Part shown: positions 28,783 through 38,520 of the stretch, piece by piece | Position numbering within the stretch: position 1 is the stretch's first letter | Layout of the letters: each line of letters starts with the position of its first letter | Source of the DNA: a virus | Direction: 5' to 3' (one strand) | IMG/VR virus record: IMGVR_UViG_3300020125_000051 | Span: 1 to 64,000 of that record | Length of the DNA stretch: 64,000 nt | Translations under genes and position numbers: made by a program | The notes under the pieces: model-generated | Databases searched by the model: none | What the model saw: the letters and a program-made list of their open reading frames with translations, nothing else | Told to the model about the DNA's origin: nothing

Positions 28783-29316
28783 ATGAATCCAATTTTATTT
28801 TGGATTTTATTTTCAATTGCATATTGGGCTCTAGCATTTTTACTAATCAAAAAGAAGATTAAATTCAACTTGGTATTTCCAAGTGCTAAGGAAATGTTTC
28901 AGTTATCTAAGGAGATTAAGGCAATGCCTGTTGGTGTAGTGCTTATTAGTACAAATAAGGTTGAGTTAACTCTATTGCCGGGTGGATACGTAACTGTTCG
29001 TCGAATGAATTACGGTGAAGAGTTAGATCGTACTGGCTTGGCAACAAAGTTTAAGATGGGGTCTACTAAAACCGAAAATGCCAAAGATTCGTTTGCTGGC
29101 GAACTAGATATTAACACCAAGGAAATTGCTCTATGGGATTTCGCTAATTTAATTGTTGACCACAATATTACAGACGAAAACGAAAGACTATTGAATTTCA
29201 AAAACCCTGCGGACGTAGCTAGACTTCATCCTTTAGTAGGTAAAGAAATTGGTGAAGCAATTGATGCTTGGCAGTCTCAGGCATTAGAAACGAGTGATGA
29301 AGTAAAAAACTCTTAA
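28783..29316 (+). CDS. Tail assembly chaperone, N-terminal frame
   Basis: 177 aa if started at 28783 with a membrane-type helix (MNPILFWILFSIAYWALAFL). An ATG at 28924 (MPVGVVLISTNKVELTLLPG) follows AAGGAGATTAAGGCA and gives the soluble chaperone typical of siphophages; this start may be the true one. The end carries AAAAAAC in the correct phase for -1 slippage into the next frame. Confidence 0.75.
   Translation: MNPILFWILFSIAYWALAFLLIKKKIKFNLVFPSAKEMFQLSKEIKAMPVGVVLISTNKVELTLLPGGYVTVRRMNYGEELDRTGLATKFKMGSTKTENAKDSFAGELDINTKEIALWDFANLIVDHNITDENERLLNFKNPADVARLHPLVGKEIGEAIDAWQSQALETSDEVKNS
29304..29310 (+). promoter_or_regulatory. Programmed -1 frameshift site
   Basis: A AAA AAC heptamer read in phase as GTA AAA AAC, six bases before the zero-frame stop. 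Slipping -1 opens an unbroken frame to 29546. Confidence 0.8.
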
Positions 29317-29546
29317 TTGAGCTACGAAAAGCGGTGATGGTACCAAACGCGAAGGTAGCTCAAGAAACACAAGCAATACTTAATACCATTAGAATTTGTG
29401 AAAAATTTAATACATTGCCTAGAGACGGAGGCTATTTTTCACAAGATAGCCTATTCGTTCATATACTACAAAATGTACTAGCTTGGGATGCGCAACGAGC
29501 AGAGCTAGATAGGAGAAAGCAACAATCAAAATTGCCTACCCAATAA
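29310..29546 (+). CDS. Tail assembly chaperone, frameshift extension
   Basis: 78 codons in the -1 frame: LLIELRKAVMVPNAKVAQET..., no stop between the slip site and 29546. The fused product would be 254 aa (207 from the 28924 start). This is the G/GT arrangement of lambda-like tails, placed as always just before the tape measure. Confidence 0.75.
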   Translation, partial: LLIELRKAVMVPNAKVAQETQAILNTIRICEKFNTLPRDGGYFSQDSLFVHILQNVLAWDAQRAELDRRKQQSKLPTQ

Positions 29547-29567
29547 TTACGAATTGAGTGGGTCAGC

Positions 29568-32500
29568 GTGCCATTTAGTGCAACAAGAGATTTATGGCTC
29601 GTCCTTAAGGCTCGTGATGAAGCATCACGAGCCATGGGTGCTTTCTCACGTGATATTCGCATGGTTGGCGACAGTGTTAAGCTAGCTAACCTACAAGCAG
29701 CTAGATCAGCATTAGTTAATCATCAAGCAATTCAACGTATGACTGGTGCATCCCAACAGGATATTCTAGTAACGCAGAGAAGAATTCAGCAACTTGATCA
29801 GCAAATTGGCCAAATGCGTGTTGCTAAAGCTGCAATGGAAGAACAACGAGTATCATCACAAAGACTCGCTTCGGCCTTGCAAGGTACTGCTGGTGTTGCA
29901 ACTGCTCTAGGTACCGGATTAGTTGCTGCTGGCGCTTTTGGTCTAATGGGTCTTAAGAAGCTAGTTGATGCTTCTGTGGACTATCAGAAGCAATCCGCCT
30001 TAACTGTTACTCAGGTTGATAAGTTTGCCATCTCTCTACAAGATATTGAGAAGATTGGTCTTAGAGTAGCTAATGCTGTTGGTGTACCATTCCAGGAAAT
30101 TCAGCCAGCGCTATTCGATATCTTCTCATCTATGGAAGTTGGCGCATCTGACGCTGAGAAACTTCTAACTGTATTCTCCAAAGCGGCTGTTGCTGGTCAA
30201 ACAGATATTCAAAGTGCTTCTAAAGCTACCATTGGTATTCTAAACGCTTTCCAATTACCATTAACTAGTATTAACCACTTAATGGATGTTCAGTTCCAAC
30301 TGGTTAAGGAAGGTATTGGTAGCTATTCAGACTGGACAGCAAAAATTGGCCAGGTAACACCATCAGCAGTTCGGTTTGGACAGTCAGTTGATATTATGGC
30401 AGCCGCGCTGGCGGCTTCTACCCGTACTGGTCAGTTAGCATCACAGTCGGCTGCTGCTGTTGCTCGTGCAATGGATGCAATGTCCAATCCTACCGCAATA
30501 GAAGCAATGAAGCAATTTGGAGTTAATGCTGTTGATGCTCAAGGCAACTTCCGTTCCATGATTGATATTCTGTTTGACTTTAGAAAACAACTAGATAAAA
30601 TTCCAGGTGAAGCTGCAAAGACAAAAGCAATTGTTGACATCTTCAAAGGTGCTGGTGGTACCATTCAGGCTCGAAGATTCTTGCAAAACATGCTTATGAC
30701 TCCAGGAAACCTAGAATTGTTCCAAAACATCTTTAAAACAATGAGTACTGAATCTGGTTCATTTGAACAAGCATATGAAACAATGGCAGGTACAGTTGCA
30801 ACCCAATCTCAACTAGTTGCTAACAAATGGGAAACACTAAAAATCGCAGCCGGAACAGCGTTGACGCCTTCATTCATGAAAGTTTTAGATATAGTTGGTA
30901 AAGTATTAGATAAATTCAACCAACTATCTCCCGCAACTCAAAAAACCATCATGACGATAATTGGATTATCTGTAGTTGGATCAATTGTAATTGGTATGTT
31001 GTTACTATTTCTTGGGTTATTGGCTGGACTTATTGCGGCTATTACTGTCGCTGGAAGCGCAATATTAGTTGTTACTGGTGTGATGGCTGGGTTAATAGCT
31101 GGTATTGTAGCACTTACAGTGGCTTTAATTTTAGCTTGGAAGAGAAGCCAAGAGTTCCGAGATTTAATAATGAGTGTTGCTGATGTAATTGAACATTTAT
31201 GGAAAGATATAATTGTACCATTTGCACAGGATTTAGCTGCTGGATTTGAAAAGAATATTCTTCCAGCACTAATTAAGTTCCGTGACATTATTAAAAATGA
31301 TGTTATGCCACTAGTAACGCATTTTGTTAAAGTTTTTGGTAGCGAATTTCTTGCTAGAGCTAAAGAAGCAGCCAACTTAATAAAAGACAAACTTGTATTT
31401 GCATTTGACCAAATTGGGCAAGTTTTAAATAAAATTGTTATACCTGCATTCCAGTGGTTAACTAAATTTTATAAGGAACACAAAGAGACTGTTGACCAAC
31501 TCATTAAAATCTTCATGCAACTTGCTAAATGGTTGTTCATCATTGGAGCAATCATTACTGGTGTGCTACTTGTAGTTTTTGGTGGTCCAATTGTTGGCAT
31601 TATAGTTACCTTTGCGCTTCTTATAGCTGGTATTGGTATTGCCATAATTTGGGTTGTCGAACGTGTTAAAGACATAATTGATTGGTTCAAGCATTTCGGC
31701 GAGCACATGAGTTGGCTCGGTGATAGGATCTCTGATGCTTGGAAGTTCATAAAAGATCAGTTTAATCGTGGAATTGATGCCATTCGAGCTGTTTGGGAAG
31801 AGTTTTGGAACAGTAGAATTGGTAGGTTCTTAGCATCAATACTAAATGTTATTAGTTCACTTATAGAATTAGCTGTCACTATTTGGGTTGCGGTATTCAA
31901 TTTCTTCCTTGATACTGTAACAACAGCATGGAATACTACTTGGAATGCTCTTTCTAGTGTTGTTCAAGCAGTTTGGGGATTCATTGGTCCATATCTACAA
32001 AGTGCTTGGGAAACCATTAGTGGCTTAGCTGTTAAGATCTGGACTCCAGTTAAGAACTTCTTTGTAGGATTATGGAATGATATTTCTAAATTTGTTACTG
32101 ATAAAGCTAGAGAATTAAGAGATAATTTATCTGGCGCTTGGGAAGACATTAAGACTAGAGTTGTAAATGCTTGGAATGATGTTCGGAAATTCTTTGATGA
32201 TACTGGAACTTGGTTAAGAGATGCTGGTAGAAATCTTATTCAAGGTTTCATTGATGGTATGACAGATAAGTTTAATGCCCTTGCGGATAAGATTCGAGAG
32301 TTTGCACAGTTCATTAAGGATCACTTCCCACACTCTCCAGCCAAGCGTGGACCTTTAGCTGGTAAGGGTGGAATGTTCTACGCAGGTCAAAACATAGTTA
32401 CTCAACTAAATGATGGTATTAACAGTAGATTATCAATGGTTGGTTATGGAACTTCGCTATTAGCTAATGCGGCAGGTAACAATGCAATAGCCAGCCAAGC

Positions 32501-32612
32501 GAATAGTGGTGGTGGAAATACCATTAATCAAACCGTTAATGTTAACACTCAAGAATTGAATCCAAGAAGACAAGCAGCAGAATTAGGCTGGTTACTCGCT
32601 GGGAGCATGTAA
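29568..32612 (+). CDS. Tape-measure protein
   Basis: 1014 aa, GTG start. Sets tail length and is ejected with DNA. Long amphipathic helices at 20-110, TIGR01760-type core (LTVTQVDKFAISLQDIEKIG to FKGAGGTIQARRFLQNMLMT), two hydrophobic segments near 465-530 and 655-700, then Trp-rich repeats (AWETISGLAVKIWTPVKNFF). At about 3 kb it suggests a tail near 150 nm if the usual ratio of 0.15 nm per residue holds. Confidence 0.9.
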   Translation: MPFSATRDLWLVLKARDEASRAMGAFSRDIRMVGDSVKLANLQAARSALVNHQAIQRMTGASQQDILVTQRRIQQLDQQIGQMRVAKAAMEEQRVSSQRLASALQGTAGVATALGTGLVAAGAFGLMGLKKLVDASVDYQKQSALTVTQVDKFAISLQDIEKIGLRVANAVGVPFQEIQPALFDIFSSMEVGASDAEKLLTVFSKAAVAGQTDIQSASKATIGILNAFQLPLTSINHLMDVQFQLVKEGIGSYSDWTAKIGQVTPSAVRFGQSVDIMAAALAASTRTGQLASQSAAAVARAMDAMSNPTAIEAMKQFGVNAVDAQGNFRSMIDILFDFRKQLDKIPGEAAKTKAIVDIFKGAGGTIQARRFLQNMLMTPGNLELFQNIFKTMSTESGSFEQAYETMAGTVATQSQLVANKWETLKIAAGTALTPSFMKVLDIVGKVLDKFNQLSPATQKTIMTIIGLSVVGSIVIGMLLLFLGLLAGLIAAITVAGSAILVVTGVMAGLIAGIVALTVALILAWKRSQEFRDLIMSVADVIEHLWKDIIVPFAQDLAAGFEKNILPALIKFRDIIKNDVMPLVTHFVKVFGSEFLARAKEAANLIKDKLVFAFDQIGQVLNKIVIPAFQWLTKFYKEHKETVDQLIKIFMQLAKWLFIIGAIITGVLLVVFGGPIVGIIVTFALLIAGIGIAIIWVVERVKDIIDWFKHFGEHMSWLGDRISDAWKFIKDQFNRGIDAIRAVWEEFWNSRIGRFLASILNVISSLIELAVTIWVAVFNFFLDTVTTAWNTTWNALSSVVQAVWGFIGPYLQSAWETISGLAVKIWTPVKNFFVGLWNDISKFVTDKARELRDNLSGAWEDIKTRVVNAWNDVRKFFDDTGTWLRDAGRNLIQGFIDGMTDKFNALADKIREFAQFIKDHFPHSPAKRGPLAGKGGMFYAGQNIVTQLNDGINSRLSMVGYGTSLLANAAGNNAIASQANSGGGNTINQTVNVNTQELNPRRQAAELGWLLAGSM

Positions 32613-34117
32613 TGTCGATTGGACTTAGCGATTACGAGTTTCAACTCGGTGATACTGGTGTGCGTCTTAATTCTGGATCGACTGTGCCTTTTGTGGACAT
32701 AAGTAAAGTATCCGGTTTAGACAATGCTCCGTATCGAGAAACCATTAGAGATCATGAAGGCGCAGATGGTGGTTTCATTGATGCAGAATTTGAAAAAGGT
32801 AGAGATATAATTCTTGAAGGTATGGTTTATGGAGACCTTACAAATGTAGAAAGTATTTTAGATTCTCTAAAATTAAATTTTGCTCCAGTTACTTCGCCAA
32901 TTCCTTTTTATATCAAGCCAGGTACAGTTAACGAACGTTTAGTATTTGTTAAGTCTCGTGGGGCTCGATATGATTGGGATACTGCCAGAAGAATTGGTTG
33001 TACTGAAATTCAATTCTTACTATTTGCTGAGGATCCACGTATATATGATGCAAACCTTTCCTCAGTAATAATTGGCTTTGGTGGTATTGCTGGTAATGGA
33101 TTAGCTTTTACAACTTATTTGGATACGTTTACTCGTGTTACATCGAGTGGTTTTGGAACTTCAAACTCTGGAAATACATATACACTTACCGGAACAGCCG
33201 CAGACTTCTCCACAGATGGTACTAAAGCTAAGATTACTCTAAATGCGTCCACTACGACGGTGTACACAGCACAGCCTAACGTAACAGCAGTAGTAAACCA
33301 GTACGCATATATTCAAGGTGCATTTTTATCTGCTACACCTACAGGTGGTAGTATCTCTGCACTGTTTGACCTACGTGCAGTAGACGCGAGCAATTATTAT
33401 CGAGCCGAACTTATTTGGACAACCTCGAATACTATTCAGATAGCTCTGAGCAAGACGGTAGCAAGCGTCAATTCTTCTCTCGTCGCTGCGACTACTGTTG
33501 GTGGATTAACCTCAGCTTCGCTCATTAACGTAAGAGTTGAGGTTACACAAGGCCAGAGCGTATCAACAACTAGTGCTTTTCGTGCAAAGGTTTGGGCACA
33601 AGGTACGGCTGAACCTACAGCTTTCAACGTTGAAGCATTTGATGGTGCTGTTACAGCTGCTGGTGGATTTAAGATTAATGCTGTTCGTAACGCAGGCAAT
33701 ACTAACTCAGCACCCATTATATCTTTTGATCAAACTGAATTAGACGAAGGAATAGGATTTAATCTAGACTTTGGTGGTGGCGCTGCTCCCAGTGGTACTA
33801 ACGTAACTAATATTGGGAATCGTGCTACACCAATCAATTTCATTTTGCAAGGACCAATTGATAATCCAGTTATTTTTAATAACACTAGTAGTCATAATTT
33901 ACAATTTGCAATTTCATTGAGTGCTAGCGATACTCTCACTATTAATACTCGGGATCGTACAGTTTATCTAAACGGAAATATAAATAGACGTAGTACTCTT
34001 GTAAATCCAGATTGGTTCTTTTTAGATCCAGGCACTAGCAATATTACATTTGGAGGATCTAGTGGTACTCCAGGTACAACTCAATTAACCATGCAATTTA
34101 GATCAGCTTGGCGGTAG
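32612..34117 (+). CDS. Distal tail protein with inserted lectin-like domain
   Basis: 501 aa. Residues 1-150 and 400-501 form the Dit-like split fold (DISKVSGLDNAPYRETIRDH; LTINTRDRTVYLNGNINRRS with WFFLDPG). Between them about 170-390 is a jelly-roll LamG-like insert (LDTFTRVTSSGFG..., ALFDLRAVDASNYYRAELIW). Such inserts bind sugars. First tail-tip gene after the tape measure. Confidence 0.75.
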   Translation: MSIGLSDYEFQLGDTGVRLNSGSTVPFVDISKVSGLDNAPYRETIRDHEGADGGFIDAEFEKGRDIILEGMVYGDLTNVESILDSLKLNFAPVTSPIPFYIKPGTVNERLVFVKSRGARYDWDTARRIGCTEIQFLLFAEDPRIYDANLSSVIIGFGGIAGNGLAFTTYLDTFTRVTSSGFGTSNSGNTYTLTGTAADFSTDGTKAKITLNASTTTVYTAQPNVTAVVNQYAYIQGAFLSATPTGGSISALFDLRAVDASNYYRAELIWTTSNTIQIALSKTVASVNSSLVAATTVGGLTSASLINVRVEVTQGQSVSTTSAFRAKVWAQGTAEPTAFNVEAFDGAVTAAGGFKINAVRNAGNTNSAPIISFDQTELDEGIGFNLDFGGGAAPSGTNVTNIGNRATPINFILQGPIDNPVIFNNTSSHNLQFAISLSASDTLTINTRDRTVYLNGNINRRSTLVNPDWFFLDPGTSNITFGGSSGTPGTTQLTMQFRSAWR

Positions 34118-35239
34118 ATGATGGCAGTTATTAATCCTTGTGGATTCTTACAAAATGCTGGTGCGACTCACACAGCGGAACAGGTGCGCAACTGGCATGG
34201 ACTGCTGACTGCTGGCCGAGCTAGTTCAACAAGTCTTGTTTCTCGTGGTGGTGTTAATCCTGCTTTAGGTAATCAATTACTTGTTACCCAAACTGGATCA
34301 CCTTCAATGGCAGTTATCGTAAAATCTGGACAAGCAACTATTGGTGGTTCTGAAGGTTCTAAGCAAGGCGTATACAGTGTACTAAATGATGCTGATGTTA
34401 CGTTGAGCATTAGCGCAGCCCATGCAACCTTAAATAGAATTGACCTTGTTTGTTTTAAGGTTGAAGATCAAGCTTATTCAGGTTCGGTAAATTCTAGTTC
34501 ATTAGTAGTTGTTACAGGTACACCAGCTAGTTCACCTTCTCCACCGACAGCCCCAAATAACTCAATAACATTGGCGCAGGTATCGATTGTTGCCAATGAT
34601 ACTTCTATTACTAATAACGAGATAACGGATAAGCGCCCGTTTATGGCTGCAACGGGTGGTGTTATTGTTTGTGCAAGTACCACGCGACCTACTGCTGGTA
34701 CAGTTAGTGCTGGTCAGCTTATCTATGAGACCGACACAACTAGCATTTTGCAAACAGACAATGACGGTACATCCTGGAAGAAAATTGGACCAAAGGGTGT
34801 AATCGCGCGCGTACAGCGTACCACTACGTATAGCTCGACAGGCGCTGAGATCGGCGTCCTTAGATTAGATAATGTTCCTGTAATTTCAGGAAATATCTAC
34901 TTATTGCAAGTACATGGTATGAACTTTACAGGTGGAGCAGCCAACCTGAGCGTTGCAGGACGTCTTCGGGTTAACTCGGCAGGTACGGCGACTACTGGTT
35001 CTACGCAGATTGCTGATACCGGTGATGAAGTCTCAACCTCATTTGCACCATATCAAGGTACACCACTAGCCGGTATCTACGTGCCCGGAGCTAACCAATC
35101 TCTGTCCGCATTGTTCTCAGTTGCGATTACAGGTGGTACAGGTACGGCGAGCTTTACAGGGTCTGCAACTAACCCTGTGAATTTCTTAATTACTGATCTA
35201 GGTACTGATCCTGGTACTAGCCTAGGAACGATTCTGTAG
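34118..35239 (+). CDS. Minor tail / receptor-binding region protein
   Basis: 373 aa. N-terminal MMAVINPCGFLQNAGATHTA and DLVCFKVEDQAYSG resemble upper baseplate-like minor tail proteins; C-terminal 240-373 is a compact beta domain, probably host-facing. No enzyme motif. Confidence 0.65.
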   Translation: MMAVINPCGFLQNAGATHTAEQVRNWHGLLTAGRASSTSLVSRGGVNPALGNQLLVTQTGSPSMAVIVKSGQATIGGSEGSKQGVYSVLNDADVTLSISAAHATLNRIDLVCFKVEDQAYSGSVNSSSLVVVTGTPASSPSPPTAPNNSITLAQVSIVANDTSITNNEITDKRPFMAATGGVIVCASTTRPTAGTVSAGQLIYETDTTSILQTDNDGTSWKKIGPKGVIARVQRTTTYSSTGAEIGVLRLDNVPVISGNIYLLQVHGMNFTGGAANLSVAGRLRVNSAGTATTGSTQIADTGDEVSTSFAPYQGTPLAGIYVPGANQSLSALFSVAITGGTGTASFTGSATNPVNFLITDLGTDPGTSLGTIL

Positions 35240-35247
35240 GTGATAAG

Positions 35248-35424
35248 ATGTATCATTTAGTTAAAGAAGGCCAAACAGAAGCATTATGTGGACAATATGA
35301 TGAAGAAAAGGATCAATTAGTTCCAGAAGCAGAAGCTAGAGATCCTAACGGTAGACACTTCAACTGTCCAAACTGTGACTATGTTCTACATGATGGTAAA
35401 CGACATGTGGAGTCACCACAATGA
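35248..35424 (+). CDS. 58-aa zinc-binding protein in the tail block
   Basis: MYHLVKEGQTEALCGQYDEE ends with NCPNCDYVLHDGKRHVESPQ; Cys14 plus CPNC and His make a likely zinc site. GTGATAAG leader; stop overlaps the lysin ATG. Confidence 0.6.
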   Translation: MYHLVKEGQTEALCGQYDEEKDQLVPEAEARDPNGRHFNCPNCDYVLHDGKRHVESPQ

Positions 35425-36377
35425 CTACTGTCTATGGTTGGGATACCTCATCCCATGACGATACACCTACTAGTTTAGATGGATTGTCATTCTTTACCTG
35501 TAAGATTACCGATGGCGACCATTGGTATGAAAACTCAACTGCAACCGCTAAGCTTACGGCGATGCGTGATTTTGGTTGTCCCATTCTTGGCACTTACCAC
35601 GTCCTGTGGGGTAATGCGTCAATAGCCAACCAAGCTGCTTGGTATATTCAAACAATGGATAAAAGAATACCATGGTGGCGTGATTTTCCATATTGGATTT
35701 GTCAATCAGATAATGAACCATTTGGTTATAATGTAAAACCAACAATATCACAAATTAATGAATTTCATGATAGAGTTATAGACTTATCCAATGGAAAATT
35801 ACCATTCGAACGACACATGGGTTATACTCCACAGTGGGTATATGGTGCTGGTGTAGCACAACAAAAGGTAGCTTGGTGGCAGTCTAACTATGGTACAAAT
35901 CCCACAGGATGGTATCAAACTGTCTACAATAACACAGTTGGAAATAGTTCTTCAAAGTGGAATGGTCCTAAAGAAATAATGTTTTTGCAGTATGGATCAA
36001 ACACCACTATCGCTGGTCAAACGACAAGCGATGCTAACGCTTTTCGTGGTAGCCTAGAAGATTTGAAGAAAGTATTAGGAGGAGGAGAAGACGATATGAC
36101 TCCCGAACAGAACACGATGCTATACAATACTGCCCAGCTAACCTATGAGGCTTTAATTTTGGGTAACGATACCATGGGTGCCTCATTATTCCTTGGTAAT
36201 CCACCAGTACAAACTGATGCAATACCGATTAAATTAGTACGCAAGGTAAACGATTTAATGACGAAAGTGACGGAACTCGAAGCCAAGATTGACGCTTTGC
36301 AAGCTGGCAGTGGTCTTACTTATGAGCAAACCGTACAGGCGGCTTTTGAGGGTGCACAAAAGGCTGAAACTGAGTAG
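35421..36377 (+). CDS. GH25-type lysin (muramidase) with C-terminal module
   Basis: 318 aa. Residues 1-210 form a GH25-like barrel: YGWDTSSHD (first catalytic Asp), SFFTCKITDGDHWYEN, PILGTYHVLWGN and FPYWICQSDNEPFGYN (second acidic pair). Predicted to cut glycan strands of peptidoglycan. A Gly-Glu linker (GGGEDD) leads to a helical 90-aa C-terminus that may bind the wall or oligomerise; an internal start may express it alone. Location among tail genes allows either lysis or entry use. Confidence 0.75.
   Translation: MTTVYGWDTSSHDDTPTSLDGLSFFTCKITDGDHWYENSTATAKLTAMRDFGCPILGTYHVLWGNASIANQAAWYIQTMDKRIPWWRDFPYWICQSDNEPFGYNVKPTISQINEFHDRVIDLSNGKLPFERHMGYTPQWVYGAGVAQQKVAWWQSNYGTNPTGWYQTVYNNTVGNSSSKWNGPKEIMFLQYGSNTTIAGQTTSDANAFRGSLEDLKKVLGGGEDDMTPEQNTMLYNTAQLTYEALILGNDTMGASLFLGNPPVQTDAIPIKLVRKVNDLMTKVTELEAKIDALQAGSGLTYEQTVQAAFEGAQKAETE
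36096..36377 (+). CDS. Possible separate C-terminal lysin subunit (internal start)
   Basis: In-frame ATG eight bases after AGGAGGAG gives a 93-aa product (MTPEQNTMLYNTAQ...), a coiled-coil/helical module. Several endolysins are known to use such internal starts to make binding-domain subunits. Confidence 0.5.
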   Translation: MTPEQNTMLYNTAQLTYEALILGNDTMGASLFLGNPPVQTDAIPIKLVRKVNDLMTKVTELEAKIDALQAGSGLTYEQTVQAAFEGAQKAETE

Positions 36378-36379
36378 GA

Positions 36380-37468
36380 ATGACTACATACCGTTACATT
36401 TTTGGAACGTTAGGCACCGAGCAGGTTATCGAAGAGATACCCTGCTATGGTGTCACTATGGATATGCAAATGAACCACGGAGGCCAATGGCAGGGTACTT
36501 TTCAATTAGACCAAACAGGTAAACAAAATGTAGACTTATTAGCTGCAACTGTTCCTGGACGTTGTTGGGTAGCAGCAGAACGTAATGGTATTCCAGTTTG
36601 GCTTGGATATATTTGGAGTAGAGTTTACTCTGCACAGTCAAAGTCAGTTCAAATGTTTGCACTAAGTTTTGAACATTATCCAGAAAAAAGATTGGTGAGA
36701 CAAGATATTACATTTGCAGCTACCGAACAACGTAACATTTATAGGTCATTGTGGACTCAGATGCAATCTGATTTTGGAAGTAACTTAAATATCAATGTAC
36801 CCGGCTCATTTACAACTGTAATTACTAAGGATCTTACTGTACTTGCTACAGACTTCAAGTACTATGACAATGTCATGTCAGGTATTGCAGACGCAGTAGA
36901 TGGATTTGACTGGTACATTGCAATTTCAAAGGATGGTACTAACTACCGAAAAGATTTGCTAATTGGTTATCCAACTCTCGGTAGTGGTGTAAGTGCTTCT
37001 ATGAATGTATTCGAGTACCCTGGTAATATAACACAATACTATTTGACTGAGTACATGTCTGATGCTGCAACTAACTTATTTGTGTTAGGTGCAGGTGAAG
37101 GATCAGATATGTTAGTTTCAGAATATGTAAATAGTCCATTGTTAATATCTGGATTTCCACGGTGGGATATTACAGTTAGTCGCAAAGATCTGAACGATCA
37201 AACAACCGTAGATGCTATAGCCAATCAACTTGGACAAATTAATGCACCACCCATTAATGTTATAAAAATAACTGTAAAGGGAAATTTAACTCCTGAGTTT
37301 GGAAGCTACACTCTTGGTGATGTATGTAAGATAGTAATTAAAGATCCAAGATGGCCTAACAATGGATTTAAAGGAAATAAGAGATTATTAAAATGGACTC
37401 TAACTCCTCAATCTTCAGATAATACTGAAGAAGCCGAACTAGTATTCCAAGGTGATCCAGATGTCTGA
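36380..37468 (+). CDS. Tail hub (Tal)-like minor tail protein
   Basis: 362 aa, MTTYRYIFGTLGTEQVIEEI. ReqiPepy6 gp37-like pattern: N-terminal barrel, VWLGYIWSRVYSAQSKSVQM, ADAVDGFDWYIAISKDG and a C-terminal LGDVCKIVIKDPRWPNNG. Forms the hub that plugs the tail tip. Overlaps the next gene. Confidence 0.7.
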   Translation: MTTYRYIFGTLGTEQVIEEIPCYGVTMDMQMNHGGQWQGTFQLDQTGKQNVDLLAATVPGRCWVAAERNGIPVWLGYIWSRVYSAQSKSVQMFALSFEHYPEKRLVRQDITFAATEQRNIYRSLWTQMQSDFGSNLNINVPGSFTTVITKDLTVLATDFKYYDNVMSGIADAVDGFDWYIAISKDGTNYRKDLLIGYPTLGSGVSASMNVFEYPGNITQYYLTEYMSDAATNLFVLGAGEGSDMLVSEYVNSPLLISGFPRWDITVSRKDLNDQTTVDAIANQLGQINAPPINVIKITVKGNLTPEFGSYTLGDVCKIVIKDPRWPNNGFKGNKRLLKWTLTPQSSDNTEEAELVFQGDPDV

Positions 37469-38156
37469 TAAATATAATACTGGACCAGACGATATTGTTA
37501 AGCGAATTTCAGACCTAGAAGCGAGAATATCTACGCTTGAACGTGTGCCTAGTTTAAGCAGTGCTTCTATTGATGCCGGTGGTCTTACTGTAAAGGGTGG
37601 CAACATTCGGGTAACTGACCCTAGTGGAGTTGTACAAGTAATACTTGGGTTACAATCCGATGGTTCATATGGATTAGGTGTATTAGAATCTGGTGCAGGA
37701 TTTCACCAAGTACCCTATGTATATAGTGATTTTATTCAAACAGGTGAAACTGCAACTAGCACTTCCTATCAAGATTTAGCTACTGTTGGTCCTCAAGTTA
37801 CCGTTCCAGTTAGATCAAGTGGCCGAATAGTTGTATTTGCTACTGCACAGATGCAATATTTGAGTTCTACTGGTGCCAATATAACTCAAGGTGGCGTATT
37901 TAACGTAGCTATGTCAGGTGCTAATACTAGAAGTCCTGTTGATGCAAGTGACCCATTAGTGGGTGTATGGACGCAGAACATGATTGTTAGTGCTGGTACT
38001 GATACCTTTACAAATATTATTGATATTACAGCACAGGCTACTTTTATAGGATTAACTCCTGGACTAACTACTGTTACTTTGAAATATCGTAGATCAGCCA
38101 CAGCAGCATCAAATACAGATTTTTTCCGTCGTGGGTTAACTGTAATAGCCATTTAG
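37461..38156 (+). CDS. Minor tail protein with N-terminal coiled coil
   Basis: 231 aa from MSDKYNTGPDDIVKRISDLE. A trimerising coiled coil (ISDLEARISTLERV) precedes GLTVKGGNIRVTDPSG, a motif of tail-tip trimers, then a jelly-roll-like C-terminal domain. A GTG three codons upstream is possible. Likely fibre or tip subunit. Confidence 0.65.
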   Translation: MSDKYNTGPDDIVKRISDLEARISTLERVPSLSSASIDAGGLTVKGGNIRVTDPSGVVQVILGLQSDGSYGLGVLESGAGFHQVPYVYSDFIQTGETATSTSYQDLATVGPQVTVPVRSSGRIVVFATAQMQYLSSTGANITQGGVFNVAMSGANTRSPVDASDPLVGVWTQNMIVSAGTDTFTNIIDITAQATFIGLTPGLTTVTLKYRRSATAASNTDFFRRGLTVIAI

Positions 38157-38169
38157 GAGGTGATAAGAG

Positions 38170-38520
38170 ATGCCAACTACGAGACATGATATAACTGTCA
38201 ATCAAGGAGCTGAGTTTACACTTAATGTACAAGCATTGAATGCTGATAGAACAGTTATGGACCTAACTGGATACACCGCAAAAATGCAAGTAAGAGATTC
38301 AAAAGGTGGCTCAACAATATACATGACCGCAAGTACTGCTGCGGGTACAATAACTATAAATGCTCCTGGTGGCATAGTTATGGTCAACGTAGGGGCGGAT
38401 CTTACCACACCTATGACATGGAATAGCGGTTGGTACGATTTAATAGTTACTGCAAGTTCAACTAATGTAAAAAGACTCGTTGAAGGTTTCGCCTCACTGA
38501 GTAAGGAAGTGACAGTCTAA
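38170..38520 (+). CDS. BppU-like N-terminal domain protein
   Basis: 116 aa. QGAEFTLNVQALNADRTVMD LTGYTAKMQVRDS matches the beta domain at the N-terminus of upper baseplate proteins that joins receptor-binding modules to the tail. AGGAGGTGATAAGAG leader. Confidence 0.65.
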   Translation: MPTTRHDITVNQGAEFTLNVQALNADRTVMDLTGYTAKMQVRDSKGGSTIYMTASTAAGTITINAPGGIVMVNVGADLTTPMTWNSGWYDLIVTASSTNVKRLVEGFASLSKEVTV

